From Algirhabdus cladophorae (lineage in GTDB: Bacteria > Pseudomonadota > Alphaproteobacteria > Rhodobacterales > Rhodobacteraceae), in the NCBI RefSeq assembly GCF_044772865.1, contig NZ_CP173029.1, forward strand, positions 3,038,001 to 3,102,000: a stretch of DNA of 64,000 bases. The letters run 5' to 3'. The position numbers were made by a program, and so were the translations under genes. The stretch's first letter is position 1. Every line of letters starts with the position of its first letter. Under the pieces are notes generated by a model. The model ran no database searches and was not told where the DNA came from. It saw only the letters and a list, made by a program, of their open reading frames with translations. Of the stretch, positions 15,490 to 23,457 are shown in pieces.

Positions 15490-17070
15490 CTATCCAGCCT
15501 TGATAAGTGCAGCGATGCGCTCTGCTACCATAATGGTTGGTGCCATCGTGTGGCCAGATACCAGCTCGGGTACCGAAGACGCATCCACGACGCGCAAGCC
15601 TTCGAGGCCCTTAACGCGGCATTGTGTATCCAGCGCGGCGGTCTCATCACCATCCTGCCCCATACGACATGACCCACACGGATGATAGATTGACTCTACC
15701 GTTGTCCGAATAAGTGTTTCGATCTCCTCATCAGTCGCATCGGGTGCCAGCTGCAACGTGTCCATATCCGTATATGGGCTTAGTGCGTCGGTCCCGACAT
15801 GCGCAAGAGCCACGCGCATACCCTTGATGTATGTCGCCATATCTTCCGGGTTCGACAAATAGGCTGGATCATAGATCGGCGCATGCAACGGGTCCGCTGA
15901 GGCAAGCCGCACTTCACCTGCGGATTTCGGTTGCACCAAGCCGACCATGATGTACCAGCCTGCGCGGCTCATATCCTCGCGCATATCCATCGGCGGGTTT
16001 ATTGCATACATCAGTTCGATGTCTGGATGCGGAACGGATGGGTCTGACTTCACGAAAGCAGAGCTGGAATTTTCAGCCACTGACAGGGGCCCATACCCTG
16101 TTTCCCGCCACTCGCTTAGCTGTGCGGCGTCCGACGCGTCTGCGTAGACCGTTTCACCTGTACCTAGGGGCGTTAAGGCACCGAATTGGACACGTAGATG
16201 GTCTTTGAGGTTTTGCCCGACGGCAGGCAGGTTCTCCACAACGTTGATACCGTGCTCGCGCAGATGTTCTGCGGGACCAACCCCGGACAGCATTAGGATT
16301 TGCGGCGTATTGATCGCGCCCGCACAAAGCAAGATCTCCTTGTCCGCTGTGATTTCCTCTCCTTTGCCATTTCGGGTAAATGACACCGACACCGCGCGTT
16401 TGCCGTCAAAATTAATCTTAGTGACATGCACCTCGGTCAAGACAGTCAAGTTCGCGCGTTTGCGTGCTGGATTCAGATAGCCGGCTTCGGTATTCCAACG
16501 ACGTCCGTCTGGGAATATTGTCTCCCAGATATCAAATCCAATAGGGTTTCCAGCATTCCGATCTTCGGTGACGCCAACGCCCGATTGGATCGCGGCTTCC
16601 CGCAAAACATCTGTCATCACATTGCCTCGAGGAGAGTCTTCTAGGCGCATCGGTCCGGACTTACCACGCAAAGTGGTATCGTCCTTTTTGCTGCTTTCGA
16701 TCTTCTTATAAGTCTCGAGAACCGTGTCCCAGTCCCATCCCGGCAGATCCCAGCTTTCGTAGTTTTCCATTGTGCCACGCGACCAGGACCCAACATTGAT
16801 CGCCGCACAACCGCCAACCACTTTACCCCGAGGTTGCATAATCTTTCGACCGTTCAGTTCAGGTTGAGGCGCGGAGTTATATCCCCAATTGGTCTGAGGC
16901 CCCCACATACCGCCAACGCCAGCTGCATAGGAGCCTGTTTCAAATGTATTCTCCGGACCTGCCTCGAGGACCACGACGCTTGTATTCGGATTTTCGGTCA
17001 GCCGCCCAGCCAGAACCAGCCCAGCAGTTCCACCCCCAATAATGACGTAATCGTAGTTTGGTGCTTCCAT
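15490..17070 (-). CDS. GMC-family FAD-dependent oxidoreductase (choline dehydrogenase-like)
   Basis: A 526-residue flavoenzyme that oxidises an alcohol. The N-terminal ADP-binding motif is VIIGGGTAGLVLAGRL (residues 9-24) with VVVLEAG after it. The GMC signature region is GKVVGGCAAINVGSWSRG. Near the C-terminus are the active-site regions YHPCGSCRMG and SGHTMAPTIMVAERI with the two His residues typical of the family. Start at 17070 has AGGAG eight bases upstream. The substrate (choline, other amino alcohol or aliphatic alcohol) is open. A decayed copy of a GMC C-terminus lies just upstream (17361-17463), showing that another GMC gene once stood there. Confidence 0.92.
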   Translation of the reverse strand: MEAPNYDYVIIGGGTAGLVLAGRLTENPNTSVVVLEAGPENTFETGSYAAGVGGMWGPQTNWGYNSAPQPELNGRKIMQPRGKVVGGCAAINVGSWSRGTMENYESWDLPGWDWDTVLETYKKIESSKKDDTTLRGKSGPMRLEDSPRGNVMTDVLREAAIQSGVGVTEDRNAGNPIGFDIWETIFPDGRRWNTEAGYLNPARKRANLTVLTEVHVTKINFDGKRAVSVSFTRNGKGEEITADKEILLCAGAINTPQILMLSGVGPAEHLREHGINVVENLPAVGQNLKDHLRVQFGALTPLGTGETVYADASDAAQLSEWRETGYGPLSVAENSSSAFVKSDPSVPHPDIELMYAINPPMDMREDMSRAGWYIMVGLVQPKSAGEVRLASADPLHAPIYDPAYLSNPEDMATYIKGMRVALAHVGTDALSPYTDMDTLQLAPDATDEEIETLIRTTVESIYHPCGSCRMGQDGDETAALDTQCRVKGLEGLRVVDASSVPELVSGHTMAPTIMVAERIAALIKAG

Positions 17071-17360
17071 CGATGTTTTGCTCCTAGCTTAGTTCAGTTT
17101 AAAAAGTATCGAAAATCCCGGTGACCCGGATATGTGTTGGCCAGCATGACAAAAGACAAAGCGATAACCGTACTACGCAATCGCGCGCGAACGTCGTCCA
17201 AAAATTGTGACCCAAAATCAGGAAGACCACGTCGAACCAGATTTTTTGCTATCACAATGTCCATCTTTCCGTTTCTTTTGATGATTGTATTTGTGGTTTC
17301 GCATAAATGGGGAATTCGGCTTGATCCCAATCCGTTTTCAGCCCTCCCTCGAACCACGGA
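17071..17360. other. Upstream region of the GMC gene
   Basis: About 290 bases between the GMC start and the GMC-tail remnant. It must hold the GMC promoter, but I could not pick out convincing -35/-10 boxes. No gene is supported. Confidence 0.45.
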
Positions 17361-17463
17361 TTAACACTTGATCAATTCTTCCACGCGCTCAGCTGCTAGA
17401 ATGGCGGGTGCCATCTTGTGTTCGGGTCCAGCTCGAGGATCTGGGTGACGTCAACGACACGTT
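17361..17463 (-). pseudogene. Decayed C-terminus of a second GMC oxidoreductase
   Basis: On the minus strand the fragment reads RVVDVTQILELDPN, then after a one-frame shift MAPAILAAERVEELIK and a stop. It matches the end of the neighbouring intact enzyme (RVVDASSVPELVSGHTMAPT...). A frameshift and a missing upstream part show it is dead. It is divergent in sequence from the intact gene, so it is not a recent partial duplication but more likely the rest of an older, related gene. Confidence 0.75.
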
Positions 17464-17488
17464 TTGGGCAATATTTCATGTTTTCGGG

Positions 17489-18121
17489 TCATGATTTAAA
17501 GCCAACCTTGGCATGCGTTCCGTCACAGAAAGGCTTGTTGCTCGAATGGCCACAGCGGCAAAGGAATGTCTTGGTGGTGCGATCAATCGTGTGGCCAGTT
17601 CCTGCGCAAATCTCGACATTCCCTGCTACCATCAAAGGACCATCTTGGGTTGGCGTTACATTTAGCGGACCGTTTCGTGTCTCAAGTGGCTCTGATTCAT
17701 TGTCCGCGCATTCGCCGGTAGCATTGAACCCTTCGGAGGCATGAGAACCGTCGCAAAACGGTTTGTTCTTTGACAAACCGCAGCGACAAAGGGTGCGACG
17801 GGTGAGCGGCTCTTCGCCTGGAATTCGTATATCCGCGGCGACTGCGTACGGTCCATTTTCGCGAACATGGATTGTGTTGACAGGTGGCGGCGTCTCTTCC
17901 GATGTACCATCGGTCATAGCGTACGTGATAGCACCAGACGGGCAATTGTGAGCCAAAGCGACGAGTGCCGACGCAGGCGCATTGTCAGGTTGGATCCAGT
18001 CGCCAGGCGTATTTGCCAAGAACACACCCGGTTCCCTTAGAACGCAGTTTCGAGAGTGGATACACTTCGTTCCATCAAAGTGGATGGTTATGTCCTTACC
18101 CTTGTAGCTCTCCTTGGTCAT
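17489..18121 (-). CDS. Iron-sulfur protein with ferredoxin-like domain and two CDGSH domains
   Basis: A 210-residue protein. Residues 1-70 are a (4Fe-4S) mono-cluster binding domain (Fer4_19 type; GTKCIHSRNCVL and HNCPSGAI). Two CDGSH zinc-finger-like [2Fe-2S] domains follow, with LCRCGLSKNKPFCDGSH and LCRCGHSSNKPFCDGTH: three Cys and one His each. Proteins with this order are found near redox enzymes and are thought to carry electrons or clusters. GGAG precedes the ATG. It is in the same direction as, and downstream of, the small membrane-protein gene, and upstream of the GMC gene, so it could pass electrons from that enzyme; this is speculation. Confidence 0.93.
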   Translation of the reverse strand: MTKESYKGKDITIHFDGTKCIHSRNCVLREPGVFLANTPGDWIQPDNAPASALVALAHNCPSGAITYAMTDGTSEETPPPVNTIHVRENGPYAVAADIRIPGEEPLTRRTLCRCGLSKNKPFCDGSHASEGFNATGECADNESEPLETRNGPLNVTPTQDGPLMVAGNVEICAGTGHTIDRTTKTFLCRCGHSSNKPFCDGTHAKVGFKS

Positions 18122-18278
18122 GTCTTCTCCCTAGAATTTTGTGTTCTTTTGGACAAATCGACCTGCGGGCATCGGTTGATCCGCCTGTCTGCGCTCTGTC
18201 GATTGAGCGGTGGAAAATTCGTCGGTCCGGCATGCGTGATAAAGCTTCTGTCGTGCCAAAAACTGCATGCATTAGGTC

Positions 18279-18647
18279 TTAATTCGCTTTGGCCGCGCGA
18301 TAGCTCAACCAAAGCGAAGCGAGCTCAAGGCAAATGAATGGAATGAAACCTATCACCATGCCCATTTCCAAGACGGGAGCGGACATGACCTCAATCAAAT
18401 CGCTGGTTTCCTTGAAAACAGCGCATGTGAAAACGATCAGATACCCAACTTGGCTCCGGTAGGCTATGGCCAGAATACTGCCAACGGCGATACCGAGTTG
18501 ACGCCCACCCCATCCAATCGTCTGAGTTTCCATGAGCCCATGACCCAACATGGCTGGCGCGCCAAAGCCAATCCCAAACAATATAATAAGGCACAAAAAC
18601 AAGGTGACCCAAAGAGGGATACCTTCGGCTTTTATTCTATCCATCAC
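18279..18647 (-). CDS. Small four-helix membrane protein
   Basis: A 122-residue protein with about four hydrophobic segments (near residues 12-32, 48-65, 68-80 and 92-115). I do not recognise a specific family; it resembles short DUF4345/DoxX-like membrane proteins in size and glycine pattern but without a decisive motif. The gene begins with ATG ATG at 18647 and lies 23 bases after the SnoaL-like gene, so the two are likely co-transcribed. Confidence 0.7.
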   Translation of the reverse strand: MMDRIKAEGIPLWVTLFLCLIILFGIGFGAPAMLGHGLMETQTIGWGGRQLGIAVGSILAIAYRSQVGYLIVFTCAVFKETSDLIEVMSAPVLEMGMVIGFIPFICLELASLWLSYRAAKAN

Positions 18648-18670
18648 TTTTCATAGCCCCCAGACTGTTT

Positions 18671-19171
18671 CTAAAGATTGCCGTGATATGCTTGGCTCAC
18701 GGCGAAGCTATCTTCGAACCAATGCCACAGCACCAGCTGGCCATTCCGGACCTTGGCACGCAGGGCAAAGGTAAAGTCCCCTGTTGACTGACCGGTCTTG
18801 GTCGCAGTCGCTGCCATAGTTCCGAACACAGCGACGGTATCACCATTGGCAAAAGCGTCGCCATTTTCCCACTTGGTTGTCTGCAGGTTTGCCGAGAATA
18901 CAGGCAAAAACTCAAAGATCGCTTCTTTGCCTTTGATGTCACCATGGATCCAAGGCAGTGTTTTGTCACCCTCGTTGTGCCAAACCATGTCATCGGCCAT
19001 GAGGCTGCCCATTGTGTCCATGTCGCCTGAACCCATCGCATTCATATATGCCATAACGGTGTCAAAAGACGCTTGTGAAGTCTCGTCCAAGTCTTGCGCT
19101 CCTAGTTTGCTTGCAAGTGAAGCCGCCAGCGCGGCTGCAATTGATGTTTTGATAACTGTTCTACGGTGCAT
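18671..19171 (-). CDS. SnoaL/NTF2-like protein with export signal
   Basis: A 166-residue protein. The N-terminus (MHRRTVIKTSIAAALAASLA) looks like a twin-Arg or Sec signal, placing it in the periplasm. The rest is an NTF2-like cone fold of the SnoaL type: AYMNAMGSGDMDTMGSLMAD, MVWHNEGD, GKEAIFEFL and a final FTFALRAKVRNGQLVLWHW. Such proteins bind or transform small hydrophobic molecules. I start at 19171 since GGGAGAAAG lies upstream; an earlier in-frame start at 19222 would hide the signal. It is divergent from a LysR regulator that probably controls it. Confidence 0.88.
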   Translation of the reverse strand: MHRRTVIKTSIAAALAASLASKLGAQDLDETSQASFDTVMAYMNAMGSGDMDTMGSLMADDMVWHNEGDKTLPWIHGDIKGKEAIFEFLPVFSANLQTTKWENGDAFANGDTVAVFGTMAATATKTGQSTGDFTFALRAKVRNGQLVLWHWFEDSFAVSQAYHGNL

Positions 19172-19428
19172 TGATGTCTTTCTCCCTTTGACGCCGTTCA
19201 AAACGTGATGCGGCGTCGTCAAAATTTTTCAGCTTCATTATTCTTCAGATCAGGCATGGCATCGTCGCATTTACGTTCCATTGCTCCGACTATCAGAGCC
19301 ATTTCCAAACGGAGGCAATCGTCGATTGATTTCACAAGCATCTGCCCCTCGTTTGAGCATCAGTAATTCTCAGCGGGCACTTCAGCGCGCCTGACTGAGA
19401 AGGAACAGATGCAGAGTCGCACTGAGAC

Positions 19429-19462
19429 TATAGCTATGTAATAATGCTGTTAATTGGCTATA
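19429..19462. promoter_or_regulatory. Inverted repeat in the LysR/SnoaL intergenic region
   Basis: The arms TATAGC and GCTATA are spaced by 22 bases inside an AT-rich stretch, ending 31 bases before the LysR start. This is a typical place for a LysR-type binding site, but the arms are short. Confidence 0.3.
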
Positions 19463-19493
19463 AATGTATAAATCTCTTACGGAAATCGGAACA

Positions 19494-20393
19494 ATGATCG
19501 ACTACCTTAGGCATATGGCGATCTTCTCTCTCGTTGCCGAGAAGGGGTCGTTTAGTGAAGCTGCGAAAACCTTAGGAATTGCCCCATCTCGTGTAAGCGA
19601 AGCTGTGTCCAAGCTGGAACATTTTCTTGATGCCAAGCTGCTTCATCGAACAACAAGAAAGGTTACGCTTACAAGCGAAGGACGCCAGTTTTACACCCAC
19701 ACATCGGCAATCATCGAAGGTGCGGAAAAAGGCATAAATGCTCTGATGTACGCGGAATCTGATCCGTCCGGAACTTTGAAAATATCGGTTCCGTCTTTCC
19801 TTACGTCTTCACCCATATTGAAGACCGCTGGGATATTTGCAGACACTTACTCCAAAGTGCACATATCTATAGCGTTCACCGATGCACATGTGGATCCGAT
19901 AAAGGACGCGTTCGATCTGTGTATCCGCGCAGGCAAGAGTGAGGACAAAGGCCTAGAAAGCCAAAAGTTGGGCGAAGTAGAGCGTGTGATCGTCGTGGGC
20001 CGAGGCTACTATGCCAAGAACACCGCTCCTCAACATCCTAATGACCTTGAGAACTGGGACTGGATTACATACCGCCACAAGAAACGAAAATTCAGTCTCG
20101 TGTCACGCGAGCGCAAGAGGGCGCAGCTTTTGATTGACGAACAATCAAAACTTCAAACTGACAACTTCGATGGACTTTGTTTTTTGACAAAACAAAACCT
20201 TGGGGTGTCAATCATGCCAATTGATTGCTGTCGCGGCGATATTGAAGATGGCGCACTCGTTCGCCTGCTTGAAGATTGGAGCTTGGCTAAGTTCGCCTTG
20301 TACGCGGTTTGGCCGGGGTCAGCGAAGCGAACAAACCTAGCGTCGCTATTCGCGGAATTTTTGACGAGCAATCTCAAAAACGCTGACACCTAG
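19494..20393 (+). CDS. LysR-family transcriptional regulator
   Basis: A 299-residue DNA-binding protein. Residues 1-60 form the winged helix (FSLVAEKGSFSEAAKTLGIA, then SRVSEAVSKLEHFL and LLHRTTRKVTLTSEG). Residues 90-295 form the effector domain (LKISVPSFLTSSPIL). It is divergent from the SnoaL/membrane-protein/CDGSH genes, which it probably regulates. The start ATG at 19494 has GGAAATCGGA upstream; an earlier ATG ten codons upstream has no good site. Base composition is more AT-rich than the core genes. Confidence 0.92.
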   Translation: MIDYLRHMAIFSLVAEKGSFSEAAKTLGIAPSRVSEAVSKLEHFLDAKLLHRTTRKVTLTSEGRQFYTHTSAIIEGAEKGINALMYAESDPSGTLKISVPSFLTSSPILKTAGIFADTYSKVHISIAFTDAHVDPIKDAFDLCIRAGKSEDKGLESQKLGEVERVIVVGRGYYAKNTAPQHPNDLENWDWITYRHKKRKFSLVSRERKRAQLLIDEQSKLQTDNFDGLCFLTKQNLGVSIMPIDCCRGDIEDGALVRLLEDWSLAKFALYAVWPGSAKRTNLASLFAEFLTSNLKNADT

Positions 20394-20590
20394 ATCATTT
20401 TGCTAAGGTCTAATGTCTGCACTGATCTGCTCCCCTCAAATTCCAGCATAATGTTTTTCATATGAATTTCGCACCGATCGCAGGGAGCAGTCACATATCA
20501 GAGCATGCCTCTACAGCGCTCAAGAGTGAAAACGATATCTGCATAGGATTTCTCATTGAACAGCTCCCCGATGAACGGAGGTGTCTGTGT

Positions 20591-20685
20591 CAATTGGCAT
20601 CGTTCTGTCACGCGACAGCACCGTCCGATATCTCGGTGTAGAGTTAGAAGATGCTCTGGCAATTGCGGGGGCAATCGAAATCTAA
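20591..20685 (+). pseudogene. Second tyrosine recombinase tail (remnant)
   Basis: In frame from about 20596: GIVLSRDSTVRYLGVELEDA and LAIAGAIEI, then stop. It matches the integrase C-terminus (GHSKIDSTVRYLGVELEDALAIAE...). The part before DSTVRYLG has been rearranged. With the fragment at 15015-15149 it brackets the 5.4-kb GMC/CDGSH/SnoaL/LysR block. The rest of the 20394-20811 gap holds nothing I can identify. Confidence 0.78.
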
Positions 20686-20811
20686 GTGATGTGGACCGCC
20701 TTTACGGGCGGCCCAAGCGGACCTTTACTTACTACCGGTCATTTTGCAGCCCGGCCGGTCAGACCAGCCATTCGCAGCAAGCGCGCAAACCTGCGGTGAA
20801 TAAGTTCAAAC

Positions 20812-21702
20812 TTAGCTTGGTAAAGTTGTAAGAGCCTCGCTCCATTGGCGCGGGGTTTGGCCATAAAGGCGCTTAAACTCTCGACTAAATTGGGACGGAC
20901 TTAAGTAGCCGACATCCATTGCAGCTTGGCTGATTGTTGCACCCTCAGATATTTTCATCGCTGCTGTATTCAGACGCATGGTTTTGACGAATTGGATTGG
21001 TGACATGGCTGTAGCACTTTTGAATTTACGGTGGAAAACCGCGCGGCTCATACCTGCGCGTTCAGCTAGATCATCGATGGCCAGGGGCTCGCCCAGATTT
21101 TCGGACACATAGGCGATGGCCCGTGAAATGGCATTTCCCACACCAAAAGCGTTTCGCGCAAAGGCCCCAATTTCGCCTCTCAATATAGTATAGTAAAGTT
21201 CGCGCAGTCGCGCGTCTGCGAGGACCGATTTGTCTACCGGTGCATCGACCAGCTGCAGCAAGCGTAGCAATGCCTCTGCAAAGGGATCATCCCAATCAGC
21301 AAGTCGGATAGCCAGAGAATTGGAGCCTTCGTCGGATTTTCGGAGCGCACTTCCGTGGTTTTCGATCTCGACAGCAAGCTCAGTCATTTTTCGCGGGTTC
21401 AGCGATATATAGACACCATAGAGCGGATTTTCCGCCGAGGCCGTCGAGGTGCCTGCCTGTATGGGCATCGACAGGGGGCAACAAAGGTATTGCTTGCTTG
21501 AGTAAACGTGACGTGTGCCATCCAAAGCCACTTCTTTAGCGCCGCTCGCCAGCGCGATCAGGCATGGCTCATAAACAACCGGTTGGCAGGGGACCGAGTC
21601 CACCGCGCGAAAAAGTTTCACGCCCTCGATCCCGGTTTCCGTTAGCCCGTCTGCGTCGGTATGCCGTTCGATTAACAGAGTGATTGTATCAATATGTGTC
21701 AT
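20812..21702 (-). CDS. AraC-family transcriptional regulator
   Basis: A 296-residue regulator. The N-terminal part is the AraC-type cupin-like ligand domain (CQPVVYEPCLIALASGAKEV, about residues 40-60; CCPLSMPIQAGT). The C-terminal third has two helix-turn-helices (LAIDDLAERAGMSRAVFHRK and ISQAAMDVGYLSPSQFSREF, ending RLYGQTPRQWS). I chose the ATG at 21702; an earlier in-frame ATG at 21759 is possible. It is divergent from the SDR gene, a common layout when an AraC regulator of this subtype controls an adjacent oxidoreductase. Confidence 0.92.
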   Translation of the reverse strand: MTHIDTITLLIERHTDADGLTETGIEGVKLFRAVDSVPCQPVVYEPCLIALASGAKEVALDGTRHVYSSKQYLCCPLSMPIQAGTSTASAENPLYGVYISLNPRKMTELAVEIENHGSALRKSDEGSNSLAIRLADWDDPFAEALLRLLQLVDAPVDKSVLADARLRELYYTILRGEIGAFARNAFGVGNAISRAIAYVSENLGEPLAIDDLAERAGMSRAVFHRKFKSATAMSPIQFVKTMRLNTAAMKISEGATISQAAMDVGYLSPSQFSREFKRLYGQTPRQWSEALTTLPS

Positions 21703-21875
21703 GCCAAAGCCATATGGACGCAAATGCGCCTGAGCAAGCCACCTGATACAAATGGGCAAGTATTCGCGAGGATTGCACTCTATTTAACGCGACTTAATGA
21801 GATTAGGTATTTTCTCAAAGCGGTAGAATGTCATTTGGATCGGCCGCACAACTCATTTACCTAAGGACGAGAACA

Positions 21876-22823
21876 TTGCCAGATACAACTTTTGGGCCAA
21901 ACGGTTGGACCCCCGAACGGATAGGCAATCAGACAGGCAAGACATATCTGATCACCGGCGCGAATGCAGGCACAGGGTTTCAAGCGGCGCGCATCTTGGT
22001 TTCCAAGGGCGCAAAGGTCGTCATGTTGAATCGGAACGCCGAAAAGTCGGCGGCTGCGGTCAATGATCTTAAGGCGGAATTCGGTGCGAAAGCTGATGTC
22101 AGCTTTGTCCGTATGGATCTTTCCGAACTCGCAAGCGTGCGCCGTGCGGCCAAAGACGTCCTTGAAACGGTTCCAAAAATTGACGCGCTGATCTGCAATG
22201 CGGCGATTGCCCAAGTGCCCACACAACAGTTGACGGTGGATGGGTTTGAAAGCCAATTGGGGACGAACCATTACGGTCACTTCGTCCTTTGCGGTATGTT
22301 GTTTGATCGCATCGAGGCATCAAGCGGGCGGATCGTTGTTGTTGCAAGCCTTGGCTACAACATGGGGATCAAAACGATCCAGTTTGATGACCTGAACTGG
22401 GATAAGAATTACAGCGCAAACCCCGTCTACAGCCAATCAAAACTGGCCCAGATGATGTTTGCTTACGAATTGCAGGATCGCCTAAAAACTGCTGGCAAAA
22501 ACACAGGCGTCTATGTTTGTCATCCGGGTTCTTCTGCGACATCCTTGATCTCAACGAGCGGGAGCCGCATGTCGCGCTTCGTCTTCTGGTTGATGACCAA
22601 GTCACCAATGGTTCAGACGGCGCAAAAAGGGGCCTACCCAGAACTCATGTGCGCAACTGAAGATGGACTGGAACAGCGTGCTCTTTACGGTCCAACAGGC
22701 CGCATGGGTTTTGTTGGTCCTGTTGGCAAAGGCACACTGCACGCCCACGCCTATGACAAGCCAGTAATGTCGAAGCTTTGGGATGTTTCGGAAAAAGCGA
22801 CCGGATTCAGCTGGTCACTCTAA
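21876..22823 (+). CDS. Short-chain dehydrogenase/reductase (protochlorophyllide reductase-like)
   Basis: A Rossmann-fold NAD(P)-dependent oxidoreductase of about 315 residues. The cofactor motif is TGANAGTG, followed by NAA and the catalytic YSQSK. The long C-terminal tail with GYNMGIKTIQFDDLNWDKNY resembles the protochlorophyllide reductase/retinol dehydrogenase-like SDRs. I prefer a TTG start at 21876, since AAGGA stands eight bases before it; an ATG at 21828 would add 16 residues that look untranslated (weak ribosome-binding site). It begins a plus-strand group with the membrane protein and the molybdenum hydroxylase. Confidence 0.87.
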   Translation: MPDTTFGPNGWTPERIGNQTGKTYLITGANAGTGFQAARILVSKGAKVVMLNRNAEKSAAAVNDLKAEFGAKADVSFVRMDLSELASVRRAAKDVLETVPKIDALICNAAIAQVPTQQLTVDGFESQLGTNHYGHFVLCGMLFDRIEASSGRIVVVASLGYNMGIKTIQFDDLNWDKNYSANPVYSQSKLAQMMFAYELQDRLKTAGKNTGVYVCHPGSSATSLISTSGSRMSRFVFWLMTKSPMVQTAQKGAYPELMCATEDGLEQRALYGPTGRMGFVGPVGKGTLHAHAYDKPVMSKLWDVSEKATGFSWSL

Positions 22824-22837
22824 AGAGAGGTGGCGGA

Positions 22838-23350
22838 ATGGATATTCTGAAGACTGCAGTTGATTGGACAAAAGCAGAGATGCTTTCGTCCAGCTTCTTT
22901 ATTCTGTTCGGGATAGGTTTTATGGCCGCTAGTCTTGGCTTTTGGCAGGTCGGAAAGACTGAGATTGCAAAGGCCTATGTTATACCGCTGCTGATAGCCG
23001 GTGTCTTATTATTGATCATCGGCTTGGGTATTTTCATTCCCGCCAAAGCGCGAGTCACAGGATTTGCGGAAGCTTACGCTATGGATGCACAGGCGTTTAT
23101 CTCGGCGGAGCTCGCCAAGGCAGAGCGGATATTGGGTGAATACCGGATCGCCGTTTACCGCGTCATTCCTTTGATCGTTGCCCTTTGTGCGGTTCTGTTT
23201 GTGGTCTTTAGTGGCCCCGTTTGGCGGGCGAGCTTTGTCACAACGATCAGTATGATGGCAGTGATCATGATGATCGACACCAATGCGAACACGCGCCTCG
23301 AAGCCTACAAGATAGCGTTAGCCGAGGCAGACGCACAAATAGGCAAGTAA
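22838..23350 (+). CDS. Uncharacterised four-helix membrane protein
   Basis: A 170-residue protein with hydrophobic segments at about 17-36 (SFFILFGIGFMAASLGFW), 48-69, 105-125 and 128-145, and a short charged loop (GFAEAYAMDAQAFISAELAK) in between. GAGGTGGCGG precedes the ATG at 22838, 14 bases after the SDR stop, so it is co-transcribed with the SDR. I do not recognise the family. Confidence 0.75.
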   Translation: MDILKTAVDWTKAEMLSSSFFILFGIGFMAASLGFWQVGKTEIAKAYVIPLLIAGVLLLIIGLGIFIPAKARVTGFAEAYAMDAQAFISAELAKAERILGEYRIAVYRVIPLIVALCAVLFVVFSGPVWRASFVTTISMMAVIMMIDTNANTRLEAYKIALAEADAQIGK

Positions 23351-23457
23351 TAGAGACATTCAGGCAAGCGAGCGGATTTCAAAGCGCTTAGCCTTGTCGT
23401 GAGCTCAGTGCCTTTCGCGAAGGTCAATGCCACCCAATCCCAAAGAGAGGATGCGCC

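Noticed and set aside
20556..20831. 91-codon plus-strand frame after LysR
   Set aside because: It overlaps the recombinase remnant in another frame, so it is not a gene.
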